DNA of 64,000 nt from Pseudorhodobacter turbinis. GTDB taxonomy: Bacteria > Pseudomonadota > Alphaproteobacteria > Rhodobacterales > Rhodobacteraceae. The notes beneath the pieces are model-generated. The model saw nothing but the letters and a program-made list of their open reading frames with translations, was not told the origin of the DNA and did no database searches. Each line of letters starts with the position of its first letter. Position 1 is the first letter of the stretch. Below are positions 44,829 through 53,704 of the stretch, piece by piece. The position numbers and the translations under genes are program-made. The DNA lies in NCBI RefSeq assembly GCF_005234135.1, contig NZ_CP039966.1:6155-70154 (forward strand), in the 5' to 3' direction.

Positions 44829-45038
44829 TTAAGACAGGGAATCAGAAATTATGCCTCGTGGGAATCCTGAATCGGAAAAACCGAAACATGCTCTAGAGAC
44901 GTCTTCCTCCGCGCAGTTTAGATCATCCACGCTATCACCATGAAACTCCAAACCGTCGCGGATGCCTGCAATCTGACCCGTCAGGATGCCGTCATCATCA
45001 TCGTATTCGATGCGGGCAGAGTAACCTTTGTAAGTCAT
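44829..45038 (-). pseudogene. HicB-like antitoxin, C-terminally truncated
   Basis: From ATG 45038: MTYKGYSARIEYDDDDGILT, GQIAGIRDGLEFHGDSVDDL, the N-terminal half of HicB-type antitoxins (RNase H-like fold). After that the sequence becomes unrelated (NCAEEDVSRACFGF) and stops, so the usual EAVDDY segment and DNA-binding C-terminus are missing. No hicA toxin is adjacent. It begins 21 bp after gtrA, which may be chance. A leftover of a toxin-antitoxin pair cut by the IS events at 44186-44810. Confidence 0.6.
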
Positions 45039-45058
45039 GGCGTAACCCCTACCGGATA

Positions 45059-45436
45059 TCATTGGCCGAATTTTAGGACTTCCAATGCGCCATATATGAC
45101 GATTGCTGTAAATCCGATGGTGAGGACCTGCGCCACGGCAGGACCTAGAGGGCCGACAAAAAACATCATCGACACAAGCGTGACGAGCAACCCTAACCCG
45201 TAGGCGGTTAGGTATTTGGCAATATCTTCCATGTGCGTTCCGCTGCTGGAAAAAGTCCAGCGCCTATTCAAAAGATAGCTTCCCATTACGCCTATTGCGT
45301 AACACAGTGCAGAGGCAACGATGGGTGCCATCCTTAGCCAGATCAGAAACAAGAACATCAGATAAAGTGCGCCGTTCATTCCCAGCCCGACTGTCAGATA
45401 CCGGCTGAATCTTTTTGCGACGGGGGGCATGGTCAT
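45059..45436 (-). CDS. gtrA: GtrA-family membrane protein (lipid-linked sugar flippase candidate)
   Basis: 125 residues with four membrane helices (GLGMNGALYLMFLFLIWL, IVASALCYAIGVMGSYLLNR, YGLGLLVTLVSMMFFVG, LTIGFTAIVIYGALEVLKFG). The motif SYLLNRRWTFSSSG after helix 2 is the GtrA hallmark. GtrA proteins are thought to flip undecaprenyl-phosphate sugars made by the partner GtrB. ATG overlaps the stop of the upstream GtrB-like gene by 4 bp. Together they probably supply a side-chain sugar for periplasmic transfer. Confidence 0.88.
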   Translation of the reverse strand: MTMPPVAKRFSRYLTVGLGMNGALYLMFLFLIWLRMAPIVASALCYAIGVMGSYLLNRRWTFSSSGTHMEDIAKYLTAYGLGLLVTLVSMMFFVGPLGPAVAQVLTIGFTAIVIYGALEVLKFGQ

Positions 45437-46458
45437 ACGATCCGCGTCATGTCCTGCCGGTTTTCTGCAACCCCTGTGGAAGTAGCAGCTCCGCTCCCGT
45501 AGAGGGTATGATTTCCACCAAGGGCCTCATACGTGGTTTTATCCAACTGAATGCGCGGGCGTTTTTTCACTTCTGTGAAGATCCGACCCATGTAGAACCC
45601 ATGGACTCCTAGAACGGCGAGGATAACGCCGGCAAGAAACCACACCGACAGGATAAGGCTGGTCCAGCCGGGCACGGTAAAAGCACCGGTCAGCCAAACC
45701 GCAAAGAGCAACACAGAAAGCACCGCGGAAACAGTGCTGATGGTCAGGCCCAGAAGGATGCTCAGCTTCAGCGGGCGGTCGGAGAAGCGGATAATGATGG
45801 CGCCGGCCAACCGGACCAGCTGCTTGATGCTGTAGGAGCTTTCTCCGGCATGGCGGCCGCAGCGATCCAGCAAGAGTGTGCTGCGGGGAAGGCCGGTCAG
45901 CGTGACCATTACGGGCAGGAATACTTCTTGCTCCTGATAGGACAGCAGGACCCTGACCATGCGGCGGCTATAGAGCCCGAAATTTCCGACGTTGTTGTCT
46001 AGCCGGATGCCACCCAGCAGATCGGTTATTTTGTAAAAGGCCCGCGAGGCAAAGCGCCGAAACCGTGAATCTTTCCAGTTTCCGCGATTAACGACGACTG
46101 CGTCGGTCTGTTCAGACATGGCCTGCTCATACAATCTAGGGATAGCGGATGGCTCATCCTGAAGGTCGCAATCGATGACGGCAATCCAGTCGCCTCTGGT
46201 TTCCGCTAGGCCTGCCCATATAGCCAGATGCTGTCCGTGGTTGCGCGCCAGGCGCACCCCCCGGATGCGCGGGTCTGCGGCAGCTAGGCCCTCAATCGTG
46301 CTCCAAGGCTGATCGGGGCCGCAATCGTCTACTAGAACCAGCTCCCATGACAGACCCGCTGCATCAAGTGCCCGTCCCACTTCTGCTGCTAGACTTGTCA
46401 GGCAGTCCCGACAGCCATAGACGGGCGATACAATGCTGATCGTAGGAAATTGACTCAT
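45433..46458 (-). CDS. GtrB-like polyprenyl-phosphate glycosyltransferase (GT2)
   Basis: 341 residues, AAGGAC ribosome site. GT2 domain of DPM1/GtrB type: ISIVSPVYGCRDCLTSLAAE, LVLVDDCGPDQPWSTIEGLA, RGVRLARNHGQHLAIWAGLA and AVIDCDLQDEPSAIPRLYEQ (catalytic DxD region). Two C-terminal membrane helices (about 235-260 and 270-295: SILLGLTISTVSAVLSVLLF, SLILSVWFLAGVILAVLGVH). It loads a sugar from a nucleotide donor onto undecaprenyl phosphate for GtrA to flip. The third Gtr protein (a periplasmic GT-C transferase) may be the membrane protein encoded divergently at 46852. Confidence 0.88.
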   Translation of the reverse strand: MSQFPTISIVSPVYGCRDCLTSLAAEVGRALDAAGLSWELVLVDDCGPDQPWSTIEGLAAADPRIRGVRLARNHGQHLAIWAGLAETRGDWIAVIDCDLQDEPSAIPRLYEQAMSEQTDAVVVNRGNWKDSRFRRFASRAFYKITDLLGGIRLDNNVGNFGLYSRRMVRVLLSYQEQEVFLPVMVTLTGLPRSTLLLDRCGRHAGESSYSIKQLVRLAGAIIIRFSDRPLKLSILLGLTISTVSAVLSVLLFAVWLTGAFTVPGWTSLILSVWFLAGVILAVLGVHGFYMGRIFTEVKKRPRIQLDKTTYEALGGNHTLYGSGAATSTGVAENRQDMTRIV

Positions 46459-46851
46459 TTCAAGTCCTTGGTAAAGATGTGGCTGGTCAAAACCATATGC
46501 ACTAAAGTAGTTCGTAAAAACAGTAAATTCAGGGCGGTCATGCGACTTCAGGCTTTTTCATGGAAAAATCTTAGGTTTAAGTTGCAGATGTTACGATGGT
46601 TAATCGAATTAACCATCTTAGAAGAGAGGGACGTGATGTGATCTTGGCAGAAGATCTGAGCGGCAGCAGTCAGTGGGCGATCGACGCCCTTCTGATTGGT
46701 TGGCGTGAGCACAAACGGCTTGCTGCGCCAGTTCATGCCCAAAGGCATAAACCTCAGCGAGACCAACCAAACCTGACTCAACGAGGCCGTTGAACATGCA
46801 AATTAAATTTGCCCGACCAAAGAGCGAAATAGATTTTAAAAAGGTAAAACA
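46459..46851. promoter_or_regulatory. Divergent control region with a 23-bp palindrome
   Basis: 393 bases between gtrB (minus) and the membrane protein at 46852 (plus). At 46595-46617 lies a perfect palindrome with 10-base arms GATGGTTAAT and ATTAACCATC around CGA, the size and symmetry of an operator for a dimeric regulator. Bases 46640-46800 hold a short open reading stretch without recognisable family and may be IS debris. No regulator gene is adjacent. Confidence 0.5.
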
Positions 46852-48552
46852 GTGCTCAATACCTCCCGTCTTTTTGACAATATGCCGCCCCAGTCGGTTG
46901 TGCAACATCTGTGCGGAGCAATAACGACGCTTCTGTTGATTTCAGGACCCGTCTTGATGCTTTGCGCGTTGATGTTTTTTATCTTCGTGCCGATCGCTTA
47001 TGATACGCTCTTCCTTCAGGACACCATGTTTTTCAGCGACTTGGGCTGGCGAGTTCTGAACGGGGCCAAGCCAACAGAGGATTTTGGTCATTTCTACGGG
47101 GGCGTGATCGCACAGTATATCGCTTGGGCATTCCAGATATTTGGAACTGGGGTCAAGTCGATCGATTATGCGTTCGTGATGATGCTGGCGACGGCCTGTG
47201 CGCTTGCGGCGCTTGTTGCGTGGCGCAGGCTGTCGTTGTTTACGATGGTAGCACTTTGCATGATTTTATTTGCAGCCCTGTTAGCGCGGGTGCCCTTGGA
47301 GGAGCTGACAGCCGTTCAACGTCCGGCGGCTACCCATGCGTTCATCTACAACAGGTTTGCGGCCGGGCTGGCCGCTATCCTGACCTTGTTTGCGCTGATC
47401 CCTGCCCGGGACAGCCGGTCCGAATTGCTAGCCGCATTCATCTGCGGCGCCTTCGCCTATCTAATCGTGCTGATCAAGCCAACCTTCGTGCCTTTTGTGC
47501 CTGCCTTTCTGGCCTCGCTTGCCCTACGCGCACGCTGGCAAAGCTGCTTTATCGCCTCCCTTGGGCTGGTCGCAGGGTTGCTGATCCTCGATCCCGGTGC
47601 AGACCGGGCGCTAGCGGCCTTTGCATATGGGGTGGCTTCGGCGGGCGGCAATACGACTATTCCCAATATGATAATGAAAACAGCGGCAGTGTTTTTCGTG
47701 CAGCCGCTGACGATGCTGAGCATTTTTGCGGTGGGCGCCGTGCTGGTGTTCGATCGTCGGGCGGGGACGGTCCAGTTCCTGCTCGCAGGTCTGGCTCTGA
47801 CCATTGGCTATGCCGGAATGACGACGACCATGGGCTGGCATGGGGATGTTGGTCAGCAAGCCTTGCCTTTCATGGCAGCCTTGTGCCTTGCCGGTTATGA
47901 ATGGGGCCGCCACGGCGCAGATCGGCTGAACGACCAGTTATGTTATCTGCGGATTACGGCGGCATGTGTCGTCATGGCTTTCAGTCTGCCGCAGCTAGTG
48001 CAGACCTGCCTGAGCGGCGCCTTGGCCGTCAGGCGCGCGCCCTTGATACAGATGACCGGCACGCCCCTCGACAGCTATCTGGCTTGGAGTGATGAGTTTG
48101 TAGGCGCGGATCGCAGGCCGTTTAAACAGCTGGAGTCTCTGGACATACAGATACAGGCAGCCAAAGCGCATATTGCGGCGGAGAAATCAGGCAATGCAGG
48201 TTTGCATTATGTCATGCTGATCGACGCAGTCATGCTGCTCCGCAGCGTTCCGGGCATCGTAAATCGCGGAATCGCGGGGGATATGAGTTTTTTTCCCTTC
48301 ATAATGCAGGCGCCGCCGATCAATGGTTTTCCGGCTTGGCTTAGCCTCGCCGCGCCCGAATTGGCAGAAGGCAAACCCCTGCCCGAAGGCATTGATCTGA
48401 TGATGATCCGCAAGGTCGAAAGATCGGCAATGTCGCTGCGCCTTCTGACAAAAATGGAAGGTAGGTTTACCCGCTGTTTGGGGTCTAATTTTTGGGATCT
48501 TTATGTGCGTGATGGCACGGACGCCGCATTTTGCGGTACAATTAATGGATAG
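46852..48552 (+). CDS. Polytopic membrane protein, GT-C glycosyltransferase-like
   Basis: 566 residues from GTG 46852 (AAAAGGT upstream). About ten to twelve membrane helices (LLLISGPVLMLCALMFFIFV, AFVMMLATACALAALVAW, FIASLGLVAGLLILDPGA) with a periplasmic loop after helix 1 holding LQDTMFFSDLGWRVLNGAKP and TEDFGHFYGG; acidic residues there resemble the catalytic loop of GT-C enzymes. The C-terminal 170 residues are soluble. No close family is recognised. It is divergent from gtrAB and its last codons overlap the aminotransferase gene, so it may be the periplasmic transferase that uses the GtrB product. Inference only. Confidence 0.65.
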   Translation: MLNTSRLFDNMPPQSVVQHLCGAITTLLLISGPVLMLCALMFFIFVPIAYDTLFLQDTMFFSDLGWRVLNGAKPTEDFGHFYGGVIAQYIAWAFQIFGTGVKSIDYAFVMMLATACALAALVAWRRLSLFTMVALCMILFAALLARVPLEELTAVQRPAATHAFIYNRFAAGLAAILTLFALIPARDSRSELLAAFICGAFAYLIVLIKPTFVPFVPAFLASLALRARWQSCFIASLGLVAGLLILDPGADRALAAFAYGVASAGGNTTIPNMIMKTAAVFFVQPLTMLSIFAVGAVLVFDRRAGTVQFLLAGLALTIGYAGMTTTMGWHGDVGQQALPFMAALCLAGYEWGRHGADRLNDQLCYLRITAACVVMAFSLPQLVQTCLSGALAVRRAPLIQMTGTPLDSYLAWSDEFVGADRRPFKQLESLDIQIQAAKAHIAAEKSGNAGLHYVMLIDAVMLLRSVPGIVNRGIAGDMSFFPFIMQAPPINGFPAWLSLAAPELAEGKPLPEGIDLMMIRKVERSAMSLRLLTKMEGRFTRCLGSNFWDLYVRDGTDAAFCGTING

Positions 48553-48556
48553 ATAT

Positions 48557-49699
48557 ATGACTCGTGTTCCTTTTAATAAGCCCTCCATTGTCAGCAATGA
48601 GATCGCGTATCTGACCCAAGCCATTGAGCTGGGCCAACTGTCTGGTGACGGGCATTTCACTAAGCTGGCAAACAAGGAGATCTGCCGCCAGACCGGCGCG
48701 CATGCGACCCTGTTGACACATTCTTGCACCGCCGCGCTGGAGATGTGCGCAATCCTGAGCGATCTGGGGCCGGGTGATGAGGTCATCATGCCTTCCTTCA
48801 CCTTTGTATCGACGGCAAATGCGGTGGTGCTGCGCGGGGCGACGCCGGTCTTTGTGGATATCGATCCACTTACGCTTAACATTGATGTATCGGATATGGC
48901 GGCAGCCATCACGGACAGGACACGGGCGGTGTTTGTGGTGCATTATGCAGGATACCCTGCAGATATGGACCCCATTCTTGATATTTGCCGCGCTCATGGC
49001 TTGATCGTGATCGAGGATGCGGCGCAGGCACTTGGGTCCTTTTACAAGGGCCGCCCAGCGGGCAGTCTGGCTGACATGGGAGCGTTCAGTTTTCATGAGA
49101 CCAAGAACATTATCAGCGGCGAAGGTGGCGCGTTGACCCTGACTGGCCCGCGCTATGTGGAGCGCGCCGAGATCATCCGCGAGAAGGGCACCAACCGCTC
49201 GAACTTCCTGCGCGGCCAGACCGACAAATACACTTGGGTCGATCTGGGCTCGTCCTTCCTGCCCGGCGAGTTGACCGCTTCATTCCTCTTTGCGCAGTTG
49301 GAATTGGCCGAAACCATCCGCGCCACCCGTCTGGCCCTATTCGAGCGGTATATGGACGCCTTTGCCCCGCTTGAGGCGGCAGGGCGCCTGCGTCGCCCCA
49401 TTTGCCCCGAGGGCTGCACGGGCAACGGGCATATATTCTATCTGATGCTGAACAATATCGAGGACAGGGACGCGTTTATTCGGCATATGAGGGCGCACGA
49501 GATCACCACGCCTTTCCATTACGTGCCCCTGCACAGCTCGCCCGCCGGCATAAAATTCGGTCGCAGCAACCACGATCTGCCCGTCACCAATGACGTCTCG
49601 GCCCGGCTGGTGCGCCTGCCGCTCTATTATGAACTGGGGCCGCATATCGACCGGGTGATTGAGGTGGCATATAAGTATTTGTCGCAAGATCCCGGATGA
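48557..49699 (+). CDS. DegT/DnrJ aminotransferase, WecE-like (dTDP-4-amino-sugar)
   Basis: 380 residues from ATG 48557; ATG 48545 overlaps the previous gene. PLP-dependent DegT/DnrJ/EryC1 family: RVPFNKPSIVSNEIAYLTQA, FTFVSTANAVVLRGATPVFV, DIDPLTLNID, VIEDAAQALGSFYKGRPAGS, and SFHETKNIISGEGGALTL where Lys (HETKN) is the PLP-binding residue. The HETKN version is typical of WecE/RffA, which make dTDP-4-amino-4,6-dideoxy-D-galactose from the 4-keto sugar. The next gene resembles WecD, supporting this assignment. The dTDP-4-keto-6-deoxyglucose must come from genes outside the window. Confidence 0.85.
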   Translation: MTRVPFNKPSIVSNEIAYLTQAIELGQLSGDGHFTKLANKEICRQTGAHATLLTHSCTAALEMCAILSDLGPGDEVIMPSFTFVSTANAVVLRGATPVFVDIDPLTLNIDVSDMAAAITDRTRAVFVVHYAGYPADMDPILDICRAHGLIVIEDAAQALGSFYKGRPAGSLADMGAFSFHETKNIISGEGGALTLTGPRYVERAEIIREKGTNRSNFLRGQTDKYTWVDLGSSFLPGELTASFLFAQLELAETIRATRLALFERYMDAFAPLEAAGRLRRPICPEGCTGNGHIFYLMLNNIEDRDAFIRHMRAHEITTPFHYVPLHSSPAGIKFGRSNHDLPVTNDVSARLVRLPLYYELGPHIDRVIEVAYKYLSQDPG

Positions 49700-49762
49700 C
49701 TACCCGTTTGTATAGCCAGTTTACACCGCCGATCCGGGGCCAGCATTTTAGGGAGATCCCAC

Positions 49763-50515
49763 ATGACATTGAAAATCAACGCTCTTGAAACCAGAAGGTT
49801 TGGCATGGTCTGCGCCGGGATCGACGGGATGGCATCGCAACTGCCCGATCTGGCGGAGGTAAACAGGCAGGCGCAGATGCAAGGTGTGGCCATGATATCC
49901 GTACGAGTTGATGTATCCGCACTGGACAGGGTTCACACGCTTGAGGCGGACGGGTACCGTCTGATGGATACGCTGGTTTACTACAACGGCAACCTGGCTC
50001 AGGACCGTCCCGCGCTATCATTGCCAACCGGCATTTCCTTTAGGGTTGCCACGCCGCAGGATGCCGAGGCCGTGGGGTCTCTGGCCCGCTTATGCTTTAA
50101 AAACTATATCGGCCATTATCACAGTGATCCTCGACTGGACAGCAAGGCCGCCGACGCAGCCTATGCCGAGTGGGCCGAAAGAAGCGTCAGACAGGTCAGC
50201 GCTCGGGACCCGGTATTTCTGGTTTTGCAGGGCGATGACATCGCCGGCTTTCTGACGACAAGGACACGCGCAGATGATGCACACGAGTTCGTTTTGAACG
50301 GTGTCGCTCCGGAGTATCAAGGCCGCGGGCTGTATGCCGCGCTGCTGAATGCGGCAGCCCGCATGATCGACGCAGAGGCACAGGGCCAAGAGCCACAGGC
50401 CCTGCTCAGCATTTCCACCCAGATTAACAACTATGGCGTGCAGCGGGTATGGGCGCGCATGGGGCTTGTCCACAGTCAGAGTTTTTACACATTTCACAAG
50501 TGGTTCACTCTTTGA
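49763..50515 (+). CDS. GNAT acetyltransferase, WecD-like
   Basis: 250 residues, GGGAGAT ribosome site. The N-terminal part (about 1-85) has the shape of WecD: VDVSALDRVHTLEADGYRLM, DTLVYYNGNL. The C-terminal GNAT domain has VATPQDAEAVGSLARLCF, FVLNGVAPEYQGRGLYAALL (acetyl-CoA loop Q/RxxGxG/A variant) and INNYGVQRVWARMGLVHSQS. FKNYIGHYHSDPRLDS is shared with WecD proteins. WecD acetylates the 4-amino group of dTDP-Fuc4N to give dTDP-Fuc4NAc. It lies 63 bp after the WecE-like gene, so together they probably make an N-acetylated 4-amino-4,6-dideoxyhexose for the EPS. Confidence 0.8.
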   Translation: MTLKINALETRRFGMVCAGIDGMASQLPDLAEVNRQAQMQGVAMISVRVDVSALDRVHTLEADGYRLMDTLVYYNGNLAQDRPALSLPTGISFRVATPQDAEAVGSLARLCFKNYIGHYHSDPRLDSKAADAAYAEWAERSVRQVSARDPVFLVLQGDDIAGFLTTRTRADDAHEFVLNGVAPEYQGRGLYAALLNAAARMIDAEAQGQEPQALLSISTQINNYGVQRVWARMGLVHSQSFYTFHKWFTL

Positions 50516-50634
50516 TGCCGCAAAACCCAATTTTGGGTCGTGTCGCGAAGGTGGTGGAAATATGAAGGTGGCGTAATCTCCGGGTGACTTGAACCCACCC
50601 AACCGACGGCAGAAACCGCCAAGGAGATCACACC

Positions 50635-50724
50635 ATGAAAAACAATACCGACACTTCTGCGCTTTCGCTACTTGCCAATGAAGCGGGCTGTGATCCGATC
50701 GAGGATCGTCTACGCGAGAGCATC
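50635..50724 (+). pseudogene. IS256-family transposase, N-terminus cut by IS3 element
   Basis: ATG after AAGGAGAT, then MKNNTDTSALSLLANEAGCD and PIEDRLRESI, an IS256-type start. It stops exactly where the IS3-type inverted repeat begins (50725). The rest of the gene is not found beyond 51819, so the right flank was lost or rearranged. Confidence 0.6.
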
Positions 50725-51819
50725 TGAAGTGGTCCGGCAAATTCGGACAGCGTGCTAAGGTGTATCCAACACTGATGAATGGATACGAGAATGACGAAGC
50801 GACGGAACTTTTCAGACAAGTTTAAGGCTGCTGTGGCGCTTGAGGCGCTGCATGGCGACAAGACAGTTCAGGAGATCGCAGCCAAACGCCAACTTCACCC
50901 TACGCAGGTAAGCACGTGGAAACGGCAGGCAATTGAAGGCATGGCAGGGGTGTCCTCAGACAAGGTCAAGAAGGCTGAGAATAAGGACTGCGCAATATGA
51001 CCCGCATGATGAGGTCGCCGATCTGGACGGCATGATCGCGGCAATCATCACAGACCTTGCTCCAGATCTGATCGCATGCCGCGGGGTCGGGTTTAACAGC
51101 GCGGCTCAATTGTTGCTGACCGCAGGCGACAATCCTGAACGGCTCAAATCCGAAGCCAGCTTCGCTGCTTTGTGCGGCGTCAGCCCGGTTCCGGCATCAT
51201 CAGGGAAAACGACACGGCACCGATTGAACCGAGGTGGTGACCGCGCAGCAAACAGCGCGCTTCACATCATCGCAATCGGGCGACTACGTCTGGATCCGAA
51301 GACAAAAGAATACGTCGCGCGACGCACAACTCAAAGCCATTCAAAACTGGAAGCTATTCGATGCCTGAAAAGATACATCGCGCGTGAAGTCTTCAACATC
51401 ATCGCGCGACGGCACAAACAGATCAATCAGGCTCAAATCGCGGCTTGACACTTAGAAGGGCGTCCAGGTCAGCCAATACACAGGCGCTGGTTGGGTTACG
51501 ACTTTGACCAAGGCCGACATCAAAACATCAATGGATGGCCGAGGCCGCGATCTGGACAACATCTTCATAGAACGTCTTTGGCGATCACTGAAACAGGAGG
51601 CCATCTATCTGCATGAAATCACCGATGGCTTCCAAGCAAAACGGATCATCGATGACTGGATTGGATTCTACAATTCTGAGCGCCCTCACACCGCCCTTGA
51701 TAAGCGCACGCCAGACACAGCATACTTCGGCCAAACGGAAGCACTAAAGGCGGCATGAAAACCAACCTGATGCATCTTAGCTAAGCCGCGAACCTGTCCT
51801 AAAAAGCAGGACCACTTCA
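50725..51819 (+). mobile_element. IS3-family element, its middle replaced by an IS110 fragment
   Basis: Ends are inverted: TGAAGTGGTCC at 50725 and GGACCACTTCA ending at 51819. OrfA (from 50791, MTKRRNFSDKFKAAVALEAL, QVSTWKRQAIEGMAGV) runs to KKAENKD and breaks off near 50990. From there to about 51448 is the C-terminal half of an IS110-type transposase (IIACRGVGFNSAAQLLLTAG, FAALCGVSPVPASSGKTTRH, LKRYIAREVFNIIARRHKQI). Then 51490-51758 gives the OrfB end (GRGRDLDNIFIERLWRSLKQ, YNSERPHTALDKRTPDTAYF). Both transposases are incomplete, so the composite is inactive. Confidence 0.8.
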
Positions 51820-51905
51820 TCCGCTCACGCCCGAGATTGGTCGCCCCGGCCAAGATCGTGGCCAACATAGCGGCGGGCTCATCGTGATGTTTGGCTCTCT
51901 ACCGA
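51820..51905 (-). pseudogene. Tn3-family transposase fragment
   Basis: Minus strand reads KHHDEPAAMLATILAGATNL GRERM, similar to the conserved LLAAxLADGTNLG stretch of Tn3-family TnpA. It is cut by the IS3 end at 51819 and unreadable on the other side. Short, so the assignment is tentative. Bases 51906-52127 hold no gene I can support. Confidence 0.45.
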
Positions 51906-52127
51906 GACGTGCCTCGAGCGATTCAATCCGGACGCGAAGAGCGCTTGCACTATCCGGGGACTCATAGGGTCGCGAAGGGTCCATTTCTGTGTCGCGTGAA
52001 ACGGTATCACCTTTTTGTATGGGAAAAACACGATTCAGCTCTGGGGGATCGATAATACCCGATTCCTCGCTTTTCAGTCGAAATCTTACCCTTTGCTATA
52101 GCGCGCTGGACTGTAGTCTTCCTGCCC

Positions 52128-53525
52128 TCAGGATCGGCGTCTGGCTATATAGCGGCGCGTTTCTTTCATTGATGCCAAAGTGGCCACAAAAAGAGCACCG
52201 AGCATTGCGACCCTCATCCATACCGGAATATTTTCTAGACGGGATGCCAACATGGCAGCCCCGAGAAAGGCTGTGCTGGTCAGCACCGGCAACACCATCG
52301 GACCCAAGGCTATGCCCGGCTTACGGGCGACCAGAACACAAGATAGCACATAGCCCCCAGCCTCGCCGATAATCGCGATCATAATAACAACAAATACGCC
52401 TGCCCCTTGGGTCACCGCATACCATGCCAACGGCAATACCGCGATACGTATCAGATTGGCTTGCATTGCATTGCCCGTATGCCCGCTTGATAGTGCAATG
52501 GTCGCCGCGCCCGCTCTAGCAACCCGGGCGGCTTGCATGATCGCCAACGGTAGCAATATCGGGATCAACGTAAGGTACTTCGGGCCCAAAAGAACCTGCA
52601 CCAACAAATCTCTGAACAGAAAGACACCAAAAACCAGGAACAACCCCATGACGATGCTGATCTGCATAACAACTATCGACAGGTACTGAAACCGGTCACG
52701 CCCGGCCTCTGTACTGCGGTCCAGTCCGGACAGAGGCGGAAGAAAAAAGTTCTGCGACGATTGGGTCATCACAAGCATTGGCGTCAGCGTTAGGGTGAAC
52801 CCCATGGCAAAGATCGCCAGTGTATCCATACCTAGTTCACGCCCGACAACCACTTTATCGCCTTGAAAGATGCCAAACAGCAAGATGCCATTTACCAGCA
52901 ACGGCCAGCCAAAACGCAGGGATTGCGCCATGACGTGACGGTCCAGAATCAGCCGGTAGGGCCGCTCGGCGACAAGATGCGAAACCACGGCCGTCATTCC
53001 CACCTGAATAAGAATGGCATAGAGCATCACCTTGTAATCGCCATAGATGATGGCCAAAGGCCAGACTGCCAGAACCGACAGCAATGCAGGCACCACCCCC
53101 GTCAGGATCAATGGCCAGAACACCATCGAGCGGTTCATCCGGTGGATATCGAAATGCTTCAGCGCGTTCAGCACCGGCACCAGCGCCATGAGTTGATATG
53201 CCCAGGTCGCTTCGGGCACATTCAGGAAATCCGTCAATGTCCCGGCCAAGAAAAACAGCACCGCGCCCGCGAACACTCCGCGCAGCACCTGAAACCCCTG
53301 AAGCGCTGCTTGGAACCGTGGATCCTCGCCGTTTTTGGCTTGTACGATCTGCTGCTGCAAACCAAGGTTTGACATCATTTCAACCAAGGCCATGGCAATG
53401 GCGAAAGTCGATGCGATGCCATAATCCGCCACCGGGATCAGCCGTGCGATAATCAGGTTGCGCGCCAACAACAACAATGAAGCCGTCGCATTGCCAGATA
53501 GGATCAAAAGGGCAGATTTCAACAT
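52128..53525 (-). CDS. Wzx-type polysaccharide flippase
   Basis: 465 residues from ATG 53525; the frame is open to 53615 but the extra part is not membrane-like. MOP-superfamily polysaccharide transporter with about twelve to fourteen helices: SALLILSGNATASLLLLARN, LIIARLIPVADYGIASTFAI (the typical helix 1 and loop), LRFGWPLLVNGILLFGIFQG, VLPLAWYAVTQGAG. It moves the lipid-linked repeat unit across the inner membrane for Wzy polymerisation. Single gene on its strand, divergent from the nitroreductase-like gene with 179 bp between. Together with Wzy, Wzz and Wza homologues it completes a Wzx/Wzy-dependent pathway. Confidence 0.87.
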   Translation of the reverse strand: MLKSALLILSGNATASLLLLARNLIIARLIPVADYGIASTFAIAMALVEMMSNLGLQQQIVQAKNGEDPRFQAALQGFQVLRGVFAGAVLFFLAGTLTDFLNVPEATWAYQLMALVPVLNALKHFDIHRMNRSMVFWPLILTGVVPALLSVLAVWPLAIIYGDYKVMLYAILIQVGMTAVVSHLVAERPYRLILDRHVMAQSLRFGWPLLVNGILLFGIFQGDKVVVGRELGMDTLAIFAMGFTLTLTPMLVMTQSSQNFFLPPLSGLDRSTEAGRDRFQYLSIVVMQISIVMGLFLVFGVFLFRDLLVQVLLGPKYLTLIPILLPLAIMQAARVARAGAATIALSSGHTGNAMQANLIRIAVLPLAWYAVTQGAGVFVVIMIAIIGEAGGYVLSCVLVARKPGIALGPMVLPVLTSTAFLGAAMLASRLENIPVWMRVAMLGALFVATLASMKETRRYIARRRS

Positions 53526-53704
53526 AACGATACGGATCTGGGATAACCGCCCCCAAGTGGCACAAGGGATACCCCTAACCCCGCAAACACTGATTGTCGA
53601 AGGAAAAAACATCACATTCGCACTTTACCGAACAGCGTTGGACAATCCGGCGGAAATTGCGCTAAAATGGCCCTATTGACCCCACGATCCAGAACGGGAA
53701 GACA

